A stretch of DNA of 64,000 bases from Woronichinia naegeliana WA131 (GTDB lineage Bacteria > Cyanobacteriota > Cyanobacteriia > Cyanobacteriales > Microcystaceae), in contig CP073041.1 in NCBI GenBank assembly GCA_025370055.1, positions 6,542,272 through 6,606,271 on the forward strand, read 5' to 3'. The notes under the pieces are model-generated. The model ran no database searches, was not told the DNA's origin, and saw nothing but the letters and a program-made list of their open reading frames with translations. Below, piece after piece: positions 56,251 through 64,000 of the stretch (its first letter is position 1; every line of letters begins with the position of its first letter). The position numbers were made by a program, and so were the translations under genes.

Positions 56251-57522
56251 TTAAAGCGTCAAAGATTGGGCATTAGTTTCAATCAACGTCGCTAAATCCT
56301 GTAGAAAAGCCGCAGCATGAGCACCATAAATAACGCGATGATCGCAGGTGACATTGACCATCATTTGACGTTTTACCCCGATCAAACCTTGATCATTAGC
56401 AACGACTTGTGAACGGGAAGCCCCGATCGCCAAAATACCACCTTGACCAGGGGGAAGAATGGCATCAAAACGATCCACGCCAAACATCCCCAGATTAGAC
56501 AGCGTAAAAGTTCCAGAATTATATTCTTCCGGTTGCAACTGTTTAGCCCGCGCCCGCTCCACTAACTCCTTCCAACGACGAGATAGGGAATAAATATCCA
56601 TTTGATCAGCATTTTGTAATACGGGTGTGATCAAACCACCATCGGGCATCGCCACCGCCATTGCCACATTGACCGAGGGATGATAGACAATTCCCGCATC
56701 AGAATAACTCGCATTGACAATGGGATGCTTTTTGAGCGTCACAGCCACTGCTTTCGCTAACAGAGCCGTCATAGTTACACCCTTGGCTTTAATTTGCTTG
56801 TACAGCTTATCCAGTTCGTCGGTGGTAATGGTATAACCAACCCGGAAAGTCGGAGCCTGCATGGCCGCTACCATGTTCTGTACCAAAGCCTTTTGGAAAG
56901 TGGTTAAAGGAACGGTTTCGCCTGGGGTGATAGTCGGAGTGACAACGGGGGCAGCTTTGGGCGTTGTGACAACGGGAGCCGAGACCACTGGAGCCGCAAT
57001 AGTAGGGGTTTTACCGGCAGCTTTTTCCACATCTTCGGCCACAATGCGACCGTGAGGGCCACTACCTTTGAGAGTATTAAGATTAACGCTGAATTCTTTG
57101 GCTAATTTTTTAGCACGCGGGGAAGCGACAATTCTACCGTTGCCATTGGAAATAGTGGTTTCTGCTATAGGAGCAGCGATCGCTGGCAGAGGGGCCACTT
57201 CAGGAGTGGGAACTGACTTGGTTGTAGTTGGGGGTGTGGCAGCCGAGGAACCGCCTTTTTGTTGAGCTAGGGCAATTTCTTCTTGGGTTTCGGCAATATA
57301 GGCGATCGCACTACCCACAGGGGCTTCTTGACCGGCTTCTACCAAAATAATCGCCAAATAGCCCTCATAGAAGGACTCCACATCCATATCGGCTTTATCC
57401 GATTCTACGACCAGCACCGTTTCACCTTTGGCTACCTTATCACCAGGCGATTTTACCCAGGAAACAATCTTTCCTTCGGTCATGGTAGAACTGAGAGCAG
57501 GCATGAAAATATCGTGGATCAT
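56251..57522 (-). CDS. pdhC: Dihydrolipoamide acetyltransferase, E2 of pyruvate dehydrogenase
   Basis: 423 residues, start ATG 57522 (MIHDIFMPALSSTMTEGKIV). The lipoyl domain has the modified Lys43 (VVESDKADMDVES). An Ala/Pro linker leads to the E1/E3-binding domain (ASPRAKKLAKEFSVNLNTLKGSGPHGRIVAEDV), and a Pro/Ala/Val/Thr-rich linker to the acetyltransferase core with the catalytic His in TCDHRVIYGAHAAAFL. One lipoyl domain is normal in cyanobacteria. Confidence 0.95.
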   Translation of the reverse strand: MIHDIFMPALSSTMTEGKIVSWVKSPGDKVAKGETVLVVESDKADMDVESFYEGYLAIILVEAGQEAPVGSAIAYIAETQEEIALAQQKGGSSAATPPTTTKSVPTPEVAPLPAIAAPIAETTISNGNGRIVASPRAKKLAKEFSVNLNTLKGSGPHGRIVAEDVEKAAGKTPTIAAPVVSAPVVTTPKAAPVVTPTITPGETVPLTTFQKALVQNMVAAMQAPTFRVGYTITTDELDKLYKQIKAKGVTMTALLAKAVAVTLKKHPIVNASYSDAGIVYHPSVNVAMAVAMPDGGLITPVLQNADQMDIYSLSRRWKELVERARAKQLQPEEYNSGTFTLSNLGMFGVDRFDAILPPGQGGILAIGASRSQVVANDQGLIGVKRQMMVNVTCDHRVIYGAHAAAFLQDLATLIETNAQSLTL

Positions 57523-57626
57523 GGTGGAGTCTTCGCTACAGGTTCAAGATTGGATTTTAACAGAATTCGGCGATCGCAGCTTAGTACAAATAAACTTTGT
57601 TAAAGTTAATCCGGCCAAAAAGAAGC

Positions 57627-58766
57627 TTAGGAATGTAACGCTAAAAAAGCAACACTAGCGAGGCCTGATGCCGTCAGAAATATTGTTCTATTAGGAAGGG
57701 GATGATCCACCATAATCAGTAATCCCAATAAATAAACGTCCATAAAGACTCTTGTATAATTAAGGTAATAGTCTAAAATTAGTAAACTACTGACTGAAAA
57801 GAGTCCTAGATATAGCCAACTGCTCCAACGAATAGTATGATTATGGCTATGGAAATGATAACTTGACCAAATCGTTAAGCCAAAGACAATAATTAAAAGT
57901 CCAAAGAGATAACCTTCAAATAAATTTTTGCCCGTTAGTCCAGCTTGAAAGAGAGACATTCCCTTTTGAGCAATACCCACCAAGGGTAGGCCAAAATTGC
58001 CTGTGCCAGACGCGCCGGGTAATTTCAAGGCCAGAATATAAAGATGCCAAGCTAACCCAGGTATCAGGGCCAATAACAGAGGCAAAATAAATTTTTGTCT
58101 TTTCAGAACAATATTATTAATTAACAAAGCTAACCAAAGAATCAATAAAGTTTCGCGGGTTAAAATGGCTAAAGCCACCATAACAGCCATTAATTTAGCT
58201 TGATGACGATGTTCCCAATAGATAGCCGCAACCAGTAACAAACTGCCTAATAAATCTGCGGTTGAGAGGGATAAAACAATCCAAATGCCAGGAATAGCTA
58301 AGACCCCAATAGTCCTTTTCTCTGGTATCAAATGACCTTTAAAATAGGCCGTGACAAAACCGACAATCAAGGCGATCGCGATCGCATTTATGCCGACTAA
58401 CGCATAGGGAATTAATTCGGGACTGCCTAATCCCAACAAATACCCCAATAGGGGATAGAGAATGCGACGATAGCGATAACTCGGATGATCTAAGGCGGCG
58501 ATCGTGCCATCCTGTTTTAAAAAGGGATCGAGGGCAATACTCAAAAATTGCTGGCCATCGTAGCCCAATTCTCCTTTAAAAACAAAAGTTTGTTGTGGAT
58601 CAAGGAGCGGCGAAAGGGGCAACACCGTCCCAATCCGAAAAAAGCCGGTAATATTGCCTGAAAACTGCTCAAAATACAGATAAAGAATGACAATGAGCGT
58701 TACCGCAAAGGCAACTAGCCCATAGATAATTTCAGACGGGAATCGAGAAAAGGTTTTATTCATCAA
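57627..58766 (-). CDS. Multi-pass membrane protein, GT-C-like, unknown function
   Basis: 379 residues, start ATG 58766 or 58763. About ten membrane segments. The N-terminal loop after the first helix has GYDGQQFLSIALDPF and SYRYRRILYPLLGYLLG, a pattern seen in membrane glycosyltransferase-like proteins of cyanobacteria and actinobacteria. No specific substrate can be named. The SRP RNA lies immediately upstream on the same strand. Confidence 0.8.
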   Translation of the reverse strand: MMNKTFSRFPSEIIYGLVAFAVTLIVILYLYFEQFSGNITGFFRIGTVLPLSPLLDPQQTFVFKGELGYDGQQFLSIALDPFLKQDGTIAALDHPSYRYRRILYPLLGYLLGLGSPELIPYALVGINAIAIALIVGFVTAYFKGHLIPEKRTIGVLAIPGIWIVLSLSTADLLGSLLLVAAIYWEHRHQAKLMAVMVALAILTRETLLILWLALLINNIVLKRQKFILPLLLALIPGLAWHLYILALKLPGASGTGNFGLPLVGIAQKGMSLFQAGLTGKNLFEGYLFGLLIIVFGLTIWSSYHFHSHNHTIRWSSWLYLGLFSVSSLLILDYYLNYTRVFMDVYLLGLLIMVDHPLPNRTIFLTASGLASVAFLALHS

Positions 58767-58775
58767 AAACTAAAA

Positions 58776-58869
58776 GACCCGGAGTTCACGCCTACCGTAA
58801 GCATCCCGTATTGCTGCTCCCTTCCGGGCCTGACAAGATTTGGGCGTTGCGATCGCATGAGTCCGAGTC
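58776..58869 (-). ncRNA. ffs: Signal recognition particle RNA, small bacterial (4.5S) type
   Basis: The minus strand contains GTCAGGCCCGGAAGGGAGCA followed by GCAATACGGGAT, the conserved SRP RNA apical loop (domain IV). The ends GACTCGGA (58869-58862) and TCCGGGTC (58783-58776) pair to close the hairpin, giving about 94 nt, followed by a short T-run. A HIP1 octamer lies within it. Confidence 0.95.
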
Positions 58870-58902
58870 AGAAACTAGCATAACATAGATTAGACAGACA
58901 AA

Positions 58903-59199
58903 TTAATCTTCATCACTACTGAGGATTTGGGGAACCCGGAAAAAGTCCCCTTCTGGTTCGGGAGCTTGCTTGAGTAAATCTTCCCGATGGTCATAGAGAA
59001 CCCGAACGTCTGGACGAGTAATATTGTTCAACTCAATGGCTCTAGTAGTGGGCTGTACATCTGTCGTATCTAACTCACTCAATTGTTCAAAATAGTCTAA
59101 GATACTACTGAGTTGTCCCGCAAACTGAATCTCTTCCTCTGGCGTAATTTCCAGACGAGCTAGATGAGCAATCTTGTGAACCTGTTCTTGATCAAGCAT
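58903..59199 (-). CDS. gatC: Asp-tRNA(Asn)/Glu-tRNA(Gln) amidotransferase subunit C
   Basis: 98 residues, start ATG 59199 ([22 protein letters not shown]). Stabilises GatA in the GatCAB complex that makes Gln-tRNA(Gln) by transamidation. The family features [27 protein letters not shown] and the C-terminal FFRVPQIL are all present. gatA and gatB are not in the window. Confidence 0.96.
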   Translation of the reverse strand: MLDQEQVHKIAHLARLEITPEEEIQFAGQLSSILDYFEQLSELDTTDVQPTTRAIELNNITRPDVRVLYDHREDLLKQAPEPEGDFFRVPQILSSDED

Positions 59200-59210
59200 G
59201 AATTTAGGTA

Positions 59211-59245
59211 ATAGTTAATAGTTGATAGTTGATAGTTGACAATTA
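59211..59245. repeat. Heptameric short tandem repeat (TTGATAG)
   Basis: Repeated AGTTGAT/TTGATAG units upstream of gatC, the same motif as at 32222-32275. Confidence 0.85.
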
Positions 59246-59360
59246 ATAATTAGCAACAAAAGATCTTTCCGCTTTACCTGAAAATCACTCCATCTGCCAA
59301 TTTTCCCCCCTTATCAAGACTGCTGCGTACACACATCTATTTGCATCCCTAGAAGTTTGA

Positions 59361-59564
59361 TCCCCCTGCCTACGGCATCCCCCTTAAAAAGGGGGACTGG
59401 GTTAAAGCCTTACATAGCAAGCTTTTTATCTTCTCCCCCCTTATCAAGGGGGGCTGGGGGGGATCTAGACTCAGCAAGGGTTTTAGAGACTTCTGTTTCT
59501 CCCCCCTTATCAAGGGAAGCTGGGGGGGATCTAGACTCAGCAAGGGTTTCAGAGACTTCTGTAC
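59361..59564. repeat. C/G-rich hairpins with a 66-bp tandem duplication
   Basis: The gene-free stretch 59200-59604 is mostly this. A hairpin of the CCCCCTTAAAAAGGGGG type lies at about 59378-59396. Two units of 66 bases follow (59433-59498, 59499-59564) that start CTCCCCCCTTATCAAGG and contain GATCTAGACTCAGCAAGGGT. Short open frames on both strands here are repeat artefacts. The C-rich core is the same family as the repeats around the DUF559 gene. Confidence 0.85.
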
Positions 59565-59604
59565 AATGGATAACTTATCAGAAGGCATTGGAGGGGATCA
59601 AACC

Positions 59605-60126
59605 CTAGAAAAACACATCTATCTCCGATCGCCCTGTAATCTTCAGCCAATTTTGAGCCTCAATGTAATTATTCGGAGCCAAACGGATCGCCTGTTTCCA
59701 ATACTCCGCCGCCTTATCAAAGAGAGATTCAGCCTCATCTTCATTGCCCATTTCCTTGGCCCGCTCCCCCTGATAGTGATAGATGACCGCCACATTATTA
59801 AGGGCAGAAGGCATTTGGGGATTAAGATCGATCGCCTGTTGATAGTAACCCAAGGCCCGTTCGTGTTCCCCATTACTGGCATGGATCAGAGCCATATTGT
59901 AGAGAATATAACTACGATCATTGGGATGCTCCTCTAGGGTGAGAGCCTCCTCATAATTTTCCAGAGCCTCCGCATATTCCCCTTCCGCCTGGGCAGACAT
60001 ACCATCACGGTAATAAACAAAGGCTTCCTTGGCTTTTTTGTTCGTTGGCAGAATTTTCAAAATGATATCCGCCATCACCGTAAAGCTCTTATCAATAAAA
60101 TTGTCGTTCCGTTGAGTTCTAGGCAT
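59605..60126 (-). CDS. ycf3: Photosystem I assembly protein Ycf3
   Basis: 173 residues, start ATG 60126 ([25 protein letters not shown]). Thylakoid-associated TPR protein needed for PSI assembly. Three TPR units are seen: [42 protein letters not shown] and [20 protein letters not shown]. The N-terminal sequence is nearly invariant in the family. Start and length fit. Confidence 0.96.
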   Translation of the reverse strand: MPRTQRNDNFIDKSFTVMADIILKILPTNKKAKEAFVYYRDGMSAQAEGEYAEALENYEEALTLEEHPNDRSYILYNMALIHASNGEHERALGYYQQAIDLNPQMPSALNNVAVIYHYQGERAKEMGNEDEAESLFDKAAEYWKQAIRLAPNNYIEAQNWLKITGRSEIDVFF

Positions 60127-60214
60127 CGTCAGGTTTTTACAGAATTTCTCTAAAGTCTTGTGCTTGATCCTACCAAAGATTAACCGCTCCTGACTGCCCT
60201 AACCCCGAACTCTG

Positions 60215-61057
60215 TCACCCCTTTACCCCACTTCCCGCATCCGTCGGAATAATATAACGCTGTACAAAGATAAATAAAACAATAATGGGCGCGATCGAGA
60301 TGATCGAACCTGCGGCAATTAACCGCCAGTCAAAGTCCAAGGCACTGGCCAATTTAGCCACCCCCAAAGGCAAGGTAAAATAATCGGGCTGATCTAGAAC
60401 AATCAAGGGCCAGAGAAAATCACTCCAGGCACCAATAAACACAAAAATCGCCAAGGTGACTAAGGAGGGGCAAATGGCTGGAATCATCACGTGCCACCAG
60501 ATGCCCAATTCCGTACAACCATCAATACGAGCAGCCTCTTCTAATTCCTTCGGAACCGCCTGAAAAGCTTGTCTCAACAGAAAAATCCCAAAAGCAGACG
60601 CTAGTCCTGGAAAAATCACCCCTAGATAGCTATTTCTCAAGCCAAATTGCACCGTTAGAATATACAACGGAATCATCACAATTTGAAAAGGAATCATTAA
60701 GGTAGCAACAATAACCGCTAAGAAGCTGTCACGTCCTCGAAAATTGAGTCGAGCTAAGGGGTAAGCCGCCAAAGCACAAAAGAATAGATTAAAGCCGACA
60801 GTTAAAACAGCAACAATTGTGCTATTAGCTAGGTAGCGACCAAAGGGATAATTTTGCAGAACTGCCAGAAAATTGGCCAAAGTCGCTTGTTCCGGCCAAA
60901 TTTGCAAAGGTGAACCAAAAATATTTTCCGTTGGCGATTTTAAAGCAGTTCCTAGTAACCAGAGTAAAGGAAATAACATTAACAGGGCCATAACCCCTAG
61001 CAACAGATATATTCCGAAAGTCTTGACAAAACTGAACATTTTAACGGTGTTATTCAT
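60215..61057 (-). CDS. Sugar ABC transporter permease (MalG/UgpE type)
   Basis: 280 residues, start ATG 61057 (MNNTVKMFSFVKTFGIYLLL), with an internal ATG at 61039. Six membrane segments and the EAA loop (KELEEAARIDGCTELGIWWHVMIP) define a CUT1-type carbohydrate permease. The partner permease, binding protein and ATPase are not nearby. Substrate not determinable. Confidence 0.92.
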   Translation of the reverse strand: MNNTVKMFSFVKTFGIYLLLGVMALLMLFPLLWLLGTALKSPTENIFGSPLQIWPEQATLANFLAVLQNYPFGRYLANSTIVAVLTVGFNLFFCALAAYPLARLNFRGRDSFLAVIVATLMIPFQIVMIPLYILTVQFGLRNSYLGVIFPGLASAFGIFLLRQAFQAVPKELEEAARIDGCTELGIWWHVMIPAICPSLVTLAIFVFIGAWSDFLWPLIVLDQPDYFTLPLGVAKLASALDFDWRLIAAGSIISIAPIIVLFIFVQRYIIPTDAGSGVKG

Positions 61058-61135
61058 CTACATAAGTCACTATAATGGCATAGCGACTAGAATAATTTTT
61101 CCTGAAATTCCTGCCTCCCCCTTCTCCATCTATCT

Positions 61136-61990
61136 ATGAAAATGAATTCCTGGATTCCTCAGACTTTAATCCTTACCACCTCTTTGACGGGGATGACGCT
61201 TCTACCCTTAAAAGTACAAGCAGCTAATATTGCACCCGTTTGCGACACGAGTACCACCTACGGATTTATGACCGTCTATCAGAATAGCAGCAATAACATC
61301 TGTCCTCCCTCTCCTGATTGGTCTAAGCAAATGGCCTTGGAATGGCGAGGAGGGGTAGTGGGACAGGCCGATTATGAATTTGGCTATGGAGAGAATGGTG
61401 CTAACGATCCACTGGCAGGCTCTATTTATCGAGATTGGACAAACAATGACAAGAATCAATTCTACAATTGGTCGGTGGACTATACCAAAGCCACAAAAAC
61501 TTTTGTTTTAACCTTAGAATATAGTCCCAGTGAAATCTATACTCGCTCCTATACAAGTACGCTTGCCTCAGATCAGGTTAGTGCCTTGTCAATGTTGGCT
61601 AAGGTCAACGATAAAGCGGCCAATTACACCAGTTATATTTCCGTTGATCAGGTGATTTCTCTAGATGGTCAAGTGGCTCAAAATGGATCTTCTCCTTTAG
61701 CTATTGCCCAGTTTACCGGCAATAATAGCTCTAGTTCTGATCCTACTTTTACGGAACTCGCTTTACTCGGTCAATCTGGGACTGAAATTAAGCGGGTTCA
61801 GGGAAAATTTATGATGAATTGGTTAGGATCCATTAGTCCAAGTGATGCGGCCTTGCGCTCCAACATTACGATGGATTTTAAGCTTTTTGATGGCCAGAAA
61901 GTACCAGAATCGAATATGGCTTATGCTTTGTTGGCCTTACTGGGAGGCGTTAGTCTGAGTAAATTCTTAGGAAGAGGCCAAAAAAGATAA
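61136..61990 (+). CDS. Exported protein with PEP-CTERM-like tail
   Basis: 284 residues, start ATG 61136. The signal peptide ([20 protein letters not shown] then [10 protein letters not shown]) has probable cleavage after VQA. The C-terminus is VPES, then a hydrophobic helix ([19 protein letters not shown]) and RGQKR, the layout of PEP-CTERM sorting signals (with ES in place of EP). The body is Asn/Ser/Thr-rich and beta-like, with no domain I recognise. Probably exported by the exosortase route and tied to the cell surface or matrix (inference). Confidence 0.82.
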   Translation: MKMNSWIPQTLILTTSLTGMTLLPLKVQAANIAPVCDTSTTYGFMTVYQNSSNNICPPSPDWSKQMALEWRGGVVGQADYEFGYGENGANDPLAGSIYRDWTNNDKNQFYNWSVDYTKATKTFVLTLEYSPSEIYTRSYTSTLASDQVSALSMLAKVNDKAANYTSYISVDQVISLDGQVAQNGSSPLAIAQFTGNNSSSSDPTFTELALLGQSGTEIKRVQGKFMMNWLGSISPSDAALRSNITMDFKLFDGQKVPESNMAYALLALLGGVSLSKFLGRGQKR

Positions 61991-62007
61991 GAGATCCCAG
62001 TGAAGCT

Positions 62008-63879
62008 ATGCCAAAAACGGAGTCATCTGCGGCTCTTATCCAGTCACCCGATCGCCTGGAGGCACGTTTGCAAGAAATTCCGGCGGATCCGGGTGTTTAT
62101 TTGATGCGCGATCGCCTGGGAGAAATTCTTTATATTGGTAAAGCCAAGAAGCTACGGACTAGGGTAAGGTCTTATTTTCGGGAGTCCCAAGCCCATAGTC
62201 CGCGTATTGCGCTCATGGTGCAACAAATTGCTGAAATTGAATTTATTGTCACCGATACAGAGGGAGAGGCCTTGGCTCTAGAGGCCAATTTAATTAAACA
62301 ACATCAGCCTCGCTTTAATATTTTATTAAAAGATGACAAAAAATATCCCTATGTTTGCATTACCTGGTCAGAAGATTATCCTCGTATTTTTATTACTCGC
62401 AAACGTCGTTTAGGAGCAGCCAAAGACCGTTATTATGGCCCCTACGTGGATACTCGACTACTGTCCCAAACCCTGCAACTAATTAAGCGAGTCTTTCCTC
62501 TGCGTCAACGTCCCAAACCGCTCTTTAAAGATCGTCCTTGTTTGAATTATGACATTGGTCGCTGTCCAGGGGTTTGTCAAAAATTAATTACGCCCGAAGA
62601 TTATCATCAAACCTTGCAGAAAATAGCCATGATTTTTCAGGGTAGAACGCAAGAGTTAACCCAAAAATTACAACAGCAAATGGAGGCGGCCGCAGAAAAT
62701 CTACGCTTTGAGCAGGCTGCTTTAATACGGGATCAACTATTGGCCTTAAATAGTCTCAATGCCGATCAAAAAGTGGCGTTACCGGATGATACGGTGTCAC
62801 GGGATGCGATCGCCTTAGCGAGGGAGGGAGCCTATTGTGCCATTCAATTATTTCAAATTCGGGCCGGTCGTCTGATTGGACGTTTAGGTTTTTTTGTCGA
62901 GGGTGAGGAACTGGAGTCAGGCGCGATTTTACAACGGGTTTTAGAAGAACATTATTCCCAGGTAGAATCAGTGGAAATTCCCAAGGAAATTCTGGTTCAA
63001 TATTCCCTACCGGATGAAGAAATTTTAGCCAATTGGTTAAGCGATCGCCGAGGTCGAAAAGTTAATCTTATTAATCCCCAACGTCAGGGTAAGGCGGATT
63101 TAATTGACCTAGTAGAAAAAAATGCCCGTTATGAATTAGAACGAACTCAACGGCAAGCAGAACAACATTTACAATCCCTAGAGGATCTAGCCGCAATTCT
63201 GGACTTAGCTGTTTTACCTAAACGCATTGAAGGCTATGATATTTCCCATATTCAAGGTTCTAATGCGGTTGCTTCCCAGGTGGTTTTTATTGATGGGATT
63301 GCCGCCAAACAACATTATCGCCATTACAAAATTAAAAATCCAGTTGTTACCATTGGTCATTCCGATGATTTTGCCAGTTTAGCAGAAGTCATTAGCCGAC
63401 GCTTTAAACGTTATTTAGATCCTCAAACTAGTCGAGAAGATTTCCCTGATCTGGTCATGATTGATGGGGGTAAGGGCCAATTATCGGCAGTGGTTGCAGT
63501 TCTAGAGGAAATGAATTTTCTAGAGCAATTAACCCTGGTCAGTTTAGCTAAACAACGGGAAGAAATTTTTGTCCCTGGAGCATCTCAATCCTTGAATACC
63601 GATCCTGAACAAGCCGGTGTCCAACTTTTGCGCCGAGTTCGAGATGAAGCCCACCGTTTCGCTGTCACCTTCCATCGTCAACAACGACTAGCCAACAGTC
63701 GGCGATCGCGGTTAGAAGAAATTCCGGGATTAGGCTTTCAACGGCAAAAACAACTATTGGCCCATTTTCATTCCTTAGACTACATTCGAGAAGCTTCTCT
63801 AAAGCAATTACAAGAGGTAGAAGGCATTGGCAAACAGTTAGCAGCAGAAATCTATCACTATTTTCATCCCGTAACTTAA
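62008..63879 (+). CDS. uvrC: Excinuclease ABC subunit C
   Basis: Dual-incision nuclease of nucleotide excision repair. It has 623 residues, start ATG 62008. The GIY-YIG domain ([20 protein letters not shown]) is followed by [14 protein letters not shown], a Cys-containing [13 protein letters not shown] segment, the UVR motif ([17 protein letters not shown]), the RNase H-like C-terminal nuclease ([24 protein letters not shown]) and two HhH motifs ([24 protein letters not shown]). Complete, with 17 bases between the upstream stop and this start. Confidence 0.97.
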   Translation: MPKTESSAALIQSPDRLEARLQEIPADPGVYLMRDRLGEILYIGKAKKLRTRVRSYFRESQAHSPRIALMVQQIAEIEFIVTDTEGEALALEANLIKQHQPRFNILLKDDKKYPYVCITWSEDYPRIFITRKRRLGAAKDRYYGPYVDTRLLSQTLQLIKRVFPLRQRPKPLFKDRPCLNYDIGRCPGVCQKLITPEDYHQTLQKIAMIFQGRTQELTQKLQQQMEAAAENLRFEQAALIRDQLLALNSLNADQKVALPDDTVSRDAIALAREGAYCAIQLFQIRAGRLIGRLGFFVEGEELESGAILQRVLEEHYSQVESVEIPKEILVQYSLPDEEILANWLSDRRGRKVNLINPQRQGKADLIDLVEKNARYELERTQRQAEQHLQSLEDLAAILDLAVLPKRIEGYDISHIQGSNAVASQVVFIDGIAAKQHYRHYKIKNPVVTIGHSDDFASLAEVISRRFKRYLDPQTSREDFPDLVMIDGGKGQLSAVVAVLEEMNFLEQLTLVSLAKQREEIFVPGASQSLNTDPEQAGVQLLRRVRDEAHRFAVTFHRQQRLANSRRSRLEEIPGLGFQRQKQLLAHFHSLDYIREASLKQLQEVEGIGKQLAAEIYHYFHPVT

Positions 63880-64000
63880 GGGTAAAAGGAGCTTGGTTTT
63901 CTCGCCGTAGGGCATATTTATAGGTAATCGCTTTACCGGCACTTTCATTGAAGGGAATTTCGCCAAACCAGATATTGGCATTTATGTATTCCAATGCATA
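63880..64000 (-). CDS. Possible C-terminal part of a gene running off the window
   Basis: The minus strand reads ALEYINANIWFGEIPFNESA then GKAITYKYALRRENQAPF without a stop. The pattern (W..E.P......ITYKYALR) is faintly like a CBM20 starch-binding domain. The same frame stays open into uvrC to about 63665, which is an unlikely overlap, so the true end is unclear. Treat as tentative. Confidence 0.3.

Noticed and set aside
59357-59608. Frames on both strands with repeated SLDPPQ/PLSRGAGGDLDSAR units
   Set aside because: They are translations of the 66-bp tandem C-rich repeat. The period is a multiple of three, which keeps frames open by chance.

Overview
The window comes from a cyanobacterial chromosome. 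It carries cyanophycin metabolism (cphA, cphB), a phycobilisome rod-core linker (cpcG), a CpcS-type bilin lyase, the photosystem I assembly factor Ycf3, a PEP-CTERM-like secreted protein, heptameric short tandem repeats and many copies of the HIP1 octamer GCGATCGC. The overall style, with many insertion sequences (ISs), MITEs and C-rich dispersed repeats, suggests a Microcystis/Woronichinia/Snowella-like unicellular-colonial lineage. That placement is inference.

Layout. 1-5217: ordinary core genes (cphA end, cphB, trmD, feoA, feoB). 5224-19230: a pile of mobile DNA. A CPA2-type cation/proton antiporter gene was hit by two inverted copies of one IS and two MITEs, each with a recognisable target-site duplication, and was then cut off by IS630-type debris. 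Next come a degenerate copy (copy A) of the main IS, two transposases of the ISKra4 type, IS5-like and ISL3 debris, and a TnpB gene split by a second main-IS copy (copy B) that is itself split by a 2.8 kb unit carrying two unrelated transposase genes. 19271-21001: two core genes (rnz and a conserved unknown). 21129-22068: TnpB and transposase remnants. 22075-25119: a small block that looks like a captured rolling-circle replicon, with a HUH Rep protein, a nested inverted-repeat candidate origin, palindromic operator-like sites, a KilA-N protein and two small putative DNA-binding proteins. 25165-31050: two identical main-IS copies (C and D) around a dead ISL3 transposase that also holds a MITE and an IS1-type element.

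31105-64000 is mostly core or lightly accessory: ABC permease, YqgF-type nuclease, purK, pentapeptide protein, nitrate-reductase-associated protein, cpcG and cpcS, a TM0106-type nuclease, a broken phytanoyl-CoA dioxygenase next to a sulfotransferase, an esterase, a Ser/Thr kinase fused to an FGE-sulfatase domain, a DUF559 endonuclease between inverted C-rich repeats, a Uma2 nuclease, lipA, Rieske and rubrerythrin proteins, a type IIG restriction-modification enzyme, an MscS channel, pyruvate dehydrogenase E2, the SRP RNA, gatC, ycf3, a sugar ABC permease, a PEP-CTERM-like protein and uvrC.

The best leads are: (1) the replicon-like block at 22075-25119, with a hairpin over the rep ribosome-binding site, a cruciform-forming candidate origin and the repeated palindrome CATGTATTACATG; (2) the C-terminus of the kinase-FGE protein (about 46075-46175), which has the composition and layout of a diversity-generating-retroelement variable region, although no reverse transcriptase lies in the window; (3) the two-transposase unit at 14417-17235; and (4) the conserved -1 frameshift layout in the two ISKra4-type elements. 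All coordinates and repeats were read by eye. No database search was run.
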